DNA of 14,990 nucleotides from Candidatus Zixiibacteriota bacterium. Its GTDB lineage: Bacteria > Zixibacteria > MSB-5A5 > GN15 > JAAZOE01. The number at the start of each line of letters is the position of its first letter. Positions within the stretch are counted from its first letter, which is position 1. The stretch lies in the NCBI GenBank assembly GCA_012797915.1, contig JAAZOE010000369.1, positions 1 to 14,990 on the forward strand, in the 5' to 3' direction. Below the pieces are notes generated by a model. It searched no databases, was not told the origin of the DNA, and was given only the letters and a program-made list of their open reading frames with translations. A program made the translations under genes and the position numbers. Positions 13,307 through 14,990 of the stretch are shown here, in pieces.

Positions 13307-14990
13307 TCACCGCACCCGGACGGGAAGGACCACCATCGTTTTCCCCTCCCACAACAACCGCCGTTGGATCGAGAATGCGGTCTGGTTATGGAGAAGACGA
13401 TGGAACCAGGACTCGTGCTGGAAAACCAATTGGCCGGCGAAAAACGTGGTCCTGGGGAACTCCTTTATGAGATCGTCGCAGAGCCCCACGGCCTCATCCA
13501 CGACATCGGTACCCAGGGCCAGGCGATAGGTCGAGGGTATGCCGAGATAGGTGGCGACTCGGACATACTTCTGCAATGATTCCTCGGTGTTCGTCTTCAG
13601 CTGCTGGATTTGTTCCGCCCCTTTCATTTCGCCGGAATCGATGACGCCTACCGACAGGAAGACGATATTCTTGAACTGATCGGGGAAAACCCGAAAAACG
13701 TTCATCAGCGTATGGATTCCCAGTCCGCTGAATCCGCCGACCAGGACGGCCGCCGTCGGCTGTTCCGCATCCATGTTTGAAGTCGGCATGGCGATACCGT
13801 CGATGGGGAGGCCTTCGAAATCCTCGTTCAGCCGGCTCAACCGTTGTGATACCGCGCGGTAATGACGACGGATTACGAAACAGATGAGCGTCAGCACACC
13901 GGTAATGACGACGGTGAGCCATCCCCCTTCCGTGAAGTTCTCCAGAGTGATGGTGACCAGGATCAATGCGCATAACAGGAAGGCACCGGCAAACAGAGTC
14001 GTCCGTCGTTTCCGATGGCGTCTACCCCTCCGCGAAATCCACAGGCGCAACATGCCAAACATGGACAGCGAAAAGGTCACAAAGACATTGATGCTATACA
14101 TGACGATCAGGACATGGATATCGCCGCGCGTGTAAAGGACGAGGGCCATCGCCGCCGCGCCCATGACGATGATGCCGTTCATGGTGGTGAGCCGTTCGGA
14201 GAGGGTGGCGAAATGGCGCGGCGCCCAGGAATCGATGGCCATATTGGCCAGAACCAGAGGGCCGCCGATGAATCCGGTCTGTGCCCCGACCATCAGAAGC
14301 GCGCCGGCGGCGAACATCGTCAGGAAGACGAAGACCTCCCGGAACGGCCACGGCGAAAAGACCCGTTCCGCCAGAATGGCGTTAAACGTTTTGCCCTCTT
14401 CCGGAGAGATACCCCAGAGCGCATAGCAAACGATCAAGCCGCCGGCCGTGACAGCCAGAGAAACAGCCACGTAGACCATCGTCCGTCGGGCGGTGCGAAC
14501 GCGCGGTTCCCGCAACGAGGGCATACCGTTGGAAACGGCTTCCAGACCGGTATAGGTCCCGCCGCTCATGGAAAAAGCCTTGGCTAGGATGAGCAGAACG
14601 CCGCCCAGGCCCAGGATGCCCATATCGCTCTGGAGATTTCGATAATTACCTTCGATGAATGCCGGAACATCGCCGACGCTGCCGAAGATGCCGACACCGA
14701 TCATCACCGCATGGGTGAGAACGAAGAGAACGAAAATAGGCGTCAGGGCCAGAACGGATTCCCGGACTCCCCGTATGTTTAGGATGGTCAGACCGAGGAT
14801 GATGAGGATAACTAGGGGGAATTTGAACGCCTGCCATTCGGGGGGAAGGATGCTGAATATGCTGGCGCCCGCGGCGGTGACCGACACTGCGATAGTCAGC
14901 GAATAATCGACCAGCAGCGCACACCCCGAAACCACGCCCGATTTTTCGCCGAGCAGGCGGGAGGCGACGACGTACCCGCCGCCGCCGGCA
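13307..14990 (-). CDS. APC-superfamily amino acid permease with soluble C-terminal domain, N-terminus outside window
   Basis: The visible 560 residues form the C-terminal part of an APC-superfamily permease; the frame runs off the right edge with AGGGGYVVASRLLGE followed by VVSGCALLVDYSLT, the usual run from TM2 into TM3. About ten hydrophobic segments follow, up to roughly residue 360, including SGGTYTGLEAVSNGMP. After the basic loop WISRRGRRHRKRR and two more helices comes a cytoplasmic domain of about 170 residues starting near MDAEQPTAAVLVGGFSG and containing NIVFLSVGVID, which resembles the nucleotide-binding or stress-protein-like tails of some large APC permeases. The substrate, probably an amino acid or another cation, cannot be told. 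The apparent start at 14935 is an internal GTG, not the true start. It is upstream of the glycine-rich membrane protein with no terminator between them. Confidence 0.88.
   Translation of the reverse strand, partial: AGGGGYVVASRLLGEKSGVVSGCALLVDYSLTIAVSVTAAGASIFSILPPEWQAFKFPLVILIILGLTILNIRGVRESVLALTPIFVLFVLTHAVMIGVGIFGSVGDVPAFIEGNYRNLQSDMGILGLGGVLLILAKAFSMSGGTYTGLEAVSNGMPSLREPRVRTARRTMVYVAVSLAVTAGGLIVCYALWGISPEEGKTFNAILAERVFSPWPFREVFVFLTMFAAGALLMVGAQTGFIGGPLVLANMAIDSWAPRHFATLSERLTTMNGIIVMGAAAMALVLYTRGDIHVLIVMYSINVFVTFSLSMFGMLRLWISRRGRRHRKRRTTLFAGAFLLCALILVTITLENFTEGGWLTVVITGVLTLICFVIRRHYRAVSQRLSRLNEDFEGLPIDGIAMPTSNMDAEQPTAAVLVGGFSGLGIHTLMNVFRVFPDQFKNIVFLSVGVIDSGEMKGAEQIQQLKTNTEESLQKYVRVATYLGIPSTYRLALGTDVVDEAVGLCDDLIKEFPRTTFFAGQLVFQHESWFHRLLHNQTAFSIQRRLLWEGKTMVVLPVRVR

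Noticed and set aside
1..14990. CRISPR array, insertion sequence, phage or toxin-antitoxin genes
   Set aside because: No regularly spaced repeats, transposase, integrase or recognisable toxin-antitoxin pair was found; only the palindromic duplicate at 1-277.

Overview
This is a bacterial chromosome segment of moderately high GC (roughly 55-60% by eye). It encodes a PEP-CTERM protein, a Tat-type signal, a lipoprotein M13 peptidase and a tandem TonB-C-domain protein. Together these point to a diderm (Gram-negative-type) bacterium, possibly from an environmental or candidate lineage; I cannot assign a phylum. Stops include TAA, TGA and TAG, and Shine-Dalgarno (SD) sequences are strong and well placed, so an ordinary genetic code fits.

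Layout: positions 1-332 hold no gene but carry two copies of a short element with palindromic ends. A leftward cluster (333-4795) reads, in transcription order, Tat-exported DUF362 protein, secreted DUF6599-like protein (start overlaps the DUF362 stop by one base), Mut7-C RNase-like protein and transketolase. A structured leader lies upstream, and next to it on the + strand is a 22-codon lysine-rich small ORF with a good SD (5108-5176). A secreted protein with two TonB C-terminal domains follows (5389-6084). It is convergent with a small two-helix membrane protein (6176-6493), and the two are separated by a perfect 13-bp hairpin. An M13 zinc metallopeptidase lipoprotein (6699-8738, minus) has a consensus-like promoter and a textbook terminator.

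Divergent from the peptidase, across a 491-bp region rich in inverted repeats, is a PEP-CTERM protein gene (9230-9790). It appears to have a sigma-54 promoter and an upstream palindrome at enhancer distance, which fits known control of PEP-CTERM genes. Next, all on the minus strand, come a secreted one-repeat VCBS/FG-GAP-like protein (9874-10584), a CoA-binding (YccU-type) gene broken by one in-frame TAG (10630-11064), and tRNA-Arg(TCT) with its own promoter.

The least explained stretch is 11600-12160 on the + strand. It has a TTGACA promoter element, a 22-codon ORF, a weak attenuator-like hairpin, then a 41-residue four-cysteine peptide ORF with an essentially perfect SD, followed by three hairpins and a terminator. 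This is the best candidate for something undescribed. The window ends with a minus-strand protein built from two copies of a glycine-rich membrane module (12198-13181) and an APC-superfamily permease with a soluble C-terminal domain, whose N-terminus lies outside the window (13307-14990).
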